Below are positions 39,134 through 41,518 of a stretch of 41,518 nt of DNA, in pieces; the first letter of the stretch is position 1; every line of letters begins with the position of its first letter. The notes beneath the pieces were generated by a model. It was not told the DNA's origin, ran no database searches, and saw only the letters and a program-made list of their open reading frames with translations. The DNA is taken from the NCBI GenBank assembly GCA_029051525.1, contig JAIDKG010000116.1, forward strand, positions 1 through 41,518. Reading direction: 5' to 3'. A program made the position numbers and the translations under genes. This DNA comes from Muribaculaceae bacterium. Its GTDB lineage: Bacteria > Bacteroidota > Bacteroidia > Bacteroidales > Muribaculaceae.

Positions 39134-41518
39134 ATGAAATTTTTTTCGATTTCCTCCGGCAAAATAGTGAAATGGCTCTGGATTTCCTTCCTTGGAGTCG
39201 GTTTCATAATAGCTATACTCCTGCTGCTCATCTACAATGGAGTAATCGGCTACATGCCTCCGATTGAGGAACTGGAGGATCCCCACGACAAACTGGCCTC
39301 GGTGGTCTATGCCTCCGACGGCACCACCGAGTTAGGACGATATTTCGCCGGTGCAGGCAATCGCGTCTACAACGACTACGATGCCATCTCTCCCCGGGTG
39401 ATCGATGCACTGATCTCAACCGAGGATGCACGCTTCCTAAGCCACTCCGGTATAGATTTCATGGCCTTAGGGCGCACCCTGGTCAAGACGGTGGCCATGG
39501 GCGACAAGTCGTCGGGTGGTGGCTCCACTATCACTCAGCAGCTCGCCAAGCAGCTCTATTCGCAGCCCTCCTCCAATATGCTGAAGCGAGCCATGCAGAA
39601 GCCTATCGAATGGATGATCGCCATCAAACTGGAGCGTTTCTACACGAAGAATGAGATCATCAACATGTATCTCAACCGCTTCGACTTCCTCAACAACGCC
39701 GTGGGCATCAAGACCGCCGCCAACGTATACTTCGGCAAGGAGCCCGGCGACCTCAATGTGCAGGAGGCCGCCATGCTGGTGGGCATGTTGAAGAATCCAT
39801 CCTACTATAATCCGCTGCGACATCCGGAGCGCACTCTCAGCCGCCGCAACACCGTAATCGACCAGATGGTCAAGGAGGGACGTCTCTCCCAGGCCGAGGC
39901 CGATTCAATCAAGCAGCTCCCGCTCGGACTTGACTATCATAAGGTAGACCACCGCGAGGGAGGCGCCCCATATCTGCGTGAGGAGATACGCCGACTCATG
40001 ACTGCCAAGAAACCCTCACGCCCCGACCGATCCAACTATGCCAATGAATTGGGCTACAACATAGCCTACGGTCAATACACCACCGACTCCACCCAGTGGG
40101 AGGATAACCCGCTCTATGGCTGGATTCTGAAGAATCCGAAGCCCGACGGCTCCTACTACAATCTCTACACCGATGGTCTGCAGATCTATAGCACTATCGA
40201 TGTGAAAATGCAGAAATATGCCGAGGAGGCCGTGTGGCAGCACCTCGGAGGATATCTCCAGCCGGCTTTCGATGCTGAAAAACGCGGTTCGGCCTTCGGC
40301 CCCTATTCCACCAATAGCGCGGAAATCTCGGCCGCCGGCGCACGCCGCCTTATCCGTAATGCCATGCGCCAGACGGAGCGCCACCGTGTGATGAAACTCG
40401 CCGGCTGTTCCGACGAGGAGATCGAGGCAGCTTTCCACCAACCGGTGCAGATGGATATTTTCACCTACGTGAAGAGCGACGGCAAAGTAGTGCCCGGCTC
40501 CAAGACTGTCACCATGACCCCCTACGACTCTCTACTCTATATGAAGTCGATACTGCGCACCGGCATGATGTCGATGGATCCCGTCACAGGCTATGTGAAG
40601 GCTTATGTGGGTGGTCCGGATTTCATGTTCTTCCAGTATGATATGGCCTCGCGCGGAAAGCGCCAGGTGGGTTCTACGGCCAAACCATTCCTCTATGCGC
40701 TGGCCTTCGAGCAGGAGTTTGACCCCTGCAGCACATTCTCCAACACACAGCCCAACTTCGGCGGCTGGATGCCGCGCAACACCGGCAAGAGCCGAATCGG
40801 CGAGAATGTCGACCTGCGATGGGCCCTCACCACTTCCAACAACTGGATCTCCGCCCGCCTCATCCACGAGCTCCGTGTGCCGACCTTCGTCGGCAAGCTC
40901 CGCATGTATGGCATAAGCGGATTCCTCACCCCGAACTATACGCTGTCGCTCGGATCATTCGATGCCTCGGTGGCCGAGATGGTGTCGGGCTACAGCACCT
41001 TCGCCAACAAGGGTGTGCGCGTTGACCCGGTCTACGTCACCCGCATCGAAGACAATCAGGGCAACGTGATTTACTCCCCTGTGGCCCACCGCACCGAGGC
41101 CCTCAATGAGAAGGCTTCGTATAAGATCACATCAGTGCTCTTCGATGTAATCGACAAGGGTACCGGCCGAAGCCTGCGCGGCAACTACGGCATCAGCGCC
41201 CAGATGGGCGGCAAGACCGGTACGACCAACTTCAACTCCGACGCCTGGTTCATGGGATTCACCCCCGACCTGGTGACCGGCATCTGGGTAGGCGGCGAAG
41301 AGCGCTACATCCACTTCAATTCCATGGCCTACGGTCAGGGCGCTCGCGCCGCCCTCCCCATCTACGGCCTATACATGAAGAAAGTCTATGCCGACAAGAA
41401 GCTACCCTATTCGCAAGACTCACGCTTCACATTCCCGGCCGACTTCACACCCTGCGACGGCTCGCGCTGGAGCAACGCCCCGGTCAGCGACGGCACCCCA
41501 TCGGAGGTCGTAGAGGGA
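39134..41518 (+). CDS. Class A penicillin-binding protein (PBP1A type), 3' end beyond window
   Basis: This bifunctional enzyme polymerises and cross-links peptidoglycan. The 795 codons visible run off the right edge with no stop. An N-terminal membrane anchor (about 11-38) is followed by the glycosyltransferase domain with the catalytic Glu in STEDARF (E97) and GGGSTITQQLAKQLY. The transpeptidase domain has the active-site serine in GSTAKPF (S514), SNN at 568-570 and KTGT at 694-697, all intact. The frame is missing from the supplied track because it is open at the window end. It has a consensus promoter. Confidence 0.95.
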   Translation, partial: MKFFSISSGKIVKWLWISFLGVGFIIAILLLLIYNGVIGYMPPIEELEDPHDKLASVVYASDGTTELGRYFAGAGNRVYNDYDAISPRVIDALISTEDARFLSHSGIDFMALGRTLVKTVAMGDKSSGGGSTITQQLAKQLYSQPSSNMLKRAMQKPIEWMIAIKLERFYTKNEIINMYLNRFDFLNNAVGIKTAANVYFGKEPGDLNVQEAAMLVGMLKNPSYYNPLRHPERTLSRRNTVIDQMVKEGRLSQAEADSIKQLPLGLDYHKVDHREGGAPYLREEIRRLMTAKKPSRPDRSNYANELGYNIAYGQYTTDSTQWEDNPLYGWILKNPKPDGSYYNLYTDGLQIYSTIDVKMQKYAEEAVWQHLGGYLQPAFDAEKRGSAFGPYSTNSAEISAAGARRLIRNAMRQTERHRVMKLAGCSDEEIEAAFHQPVQMDIFTYVKSDGKVVPGSKTVTMTPYDSLLYMKSILRTGMMSMDPVTGYVKAYVGGPDFMFFQYDMASRGKRQVGSTAKPFLYALAFEQEFDPCSTFSNTQPNFGGWMPRNTGKSRIGENVDLRWALTTSNNWISARLIHELRVPTFVGKLRMYGISGFLTPNYTLSLGSFDASVAEMVSGYSTFANKGVRVDPVYVTRIEDNQGNVIYSPVAHRTEALNEKASYKITSVLFDVIDKGTGRSLRGNYGISAQMGGKTGTTNFNSDAWFMGFTPDLVTGIWVGGEERYIHFNSMAYGQGARAALPIYGLYMKKVYADKKLPYSQDSRFTFPADFTPCDGSRWSNAPVSDGTPSEVVEG

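Overview
The window looks like a chromosomal segment from a Bacteroidales bacterium, with Muribaculaceae as a plausible but unproven family. The grounds are several promoters of the Bacteroidetes type (TTTG, about 20 bases, TAnnTTTG), a SurA / OstA-like / MutL operon, a DUF5063 gene in the gmk-nadD operon and a Bacteroidetes-type four-helix-bundle gene. I see no rRNA, tRNA, CRISPR array, transposase, integrase or plasmid gene.

Left core (1-8195, minus strand): a CstA-family transporter, then mutL, an OstA/LptA-like protein, a SurA-like prolyl isomerase and a SurA-N-like lipoprotein. The last four are packed 5' to 3' in the order lipoprotein, surA-like, ostA-like, mutL, with their own promoter near 8270-8302.

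Accessory island (about 8.2-20.9 kb, visibly more AT-rich than the flanks). Two plus-strand genes encode membrane proteins of unknown function. They are followed by a minus-strand, tightly coupled cluster that reads, in transcription order: LytTR-only regulator; FHA / membrane / zinc-ribbon protein; exported caspase-like peptidase with an EF-hand; three Hanks-type Ser/Thr kinases with three different C-terminal modules, plus the stranded tail of a lost fourth copy; an acidic membrane protein with EF-hand loops; a zinc-ribbon FHA protein; and a membrane-anchored PP2C phosphatase. This is a complete write-read-erase phosphothreonine circuit coupled to a caspase, and it is the most interesting thing in the window. 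Threonine motifs that suit FHA recognition recur in the kinase linkers, at the start of the EF-hand protein and at the end of the zinc-ribbon FHA protein. A 58-base imperfect direct repeat brackets the cluster, and a 358-base repeat inside it records kinase duplication and loss. A small plus-strand membrane protein gene closes the island.

Right core (20.9-41.5 kb): a second, larger periplasmic PpiC/SurA-type isomerase, recQ, clpX, clpP and tig (all minus); then yicC, gmk, nadD, DUF5063 and an M18 aminopeptidase (one minus-strand operon); a phosphoglucomutase/phosphomannomutase (plus); an MFS transporter and flavin reductase (minus); a four-helix-bundle protein (plus); and a class A penicillin-binding protein (plus) that runs off the right edge. 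The large isomerase and the lipoprotein/SurA operon look like neighbours that the island has separated.

Short intergenic repeats with the core GAACGCGCTCT occur at both ends of the first 23 kb and at the island's right edge. A family of long hairpins marks several gene ends.
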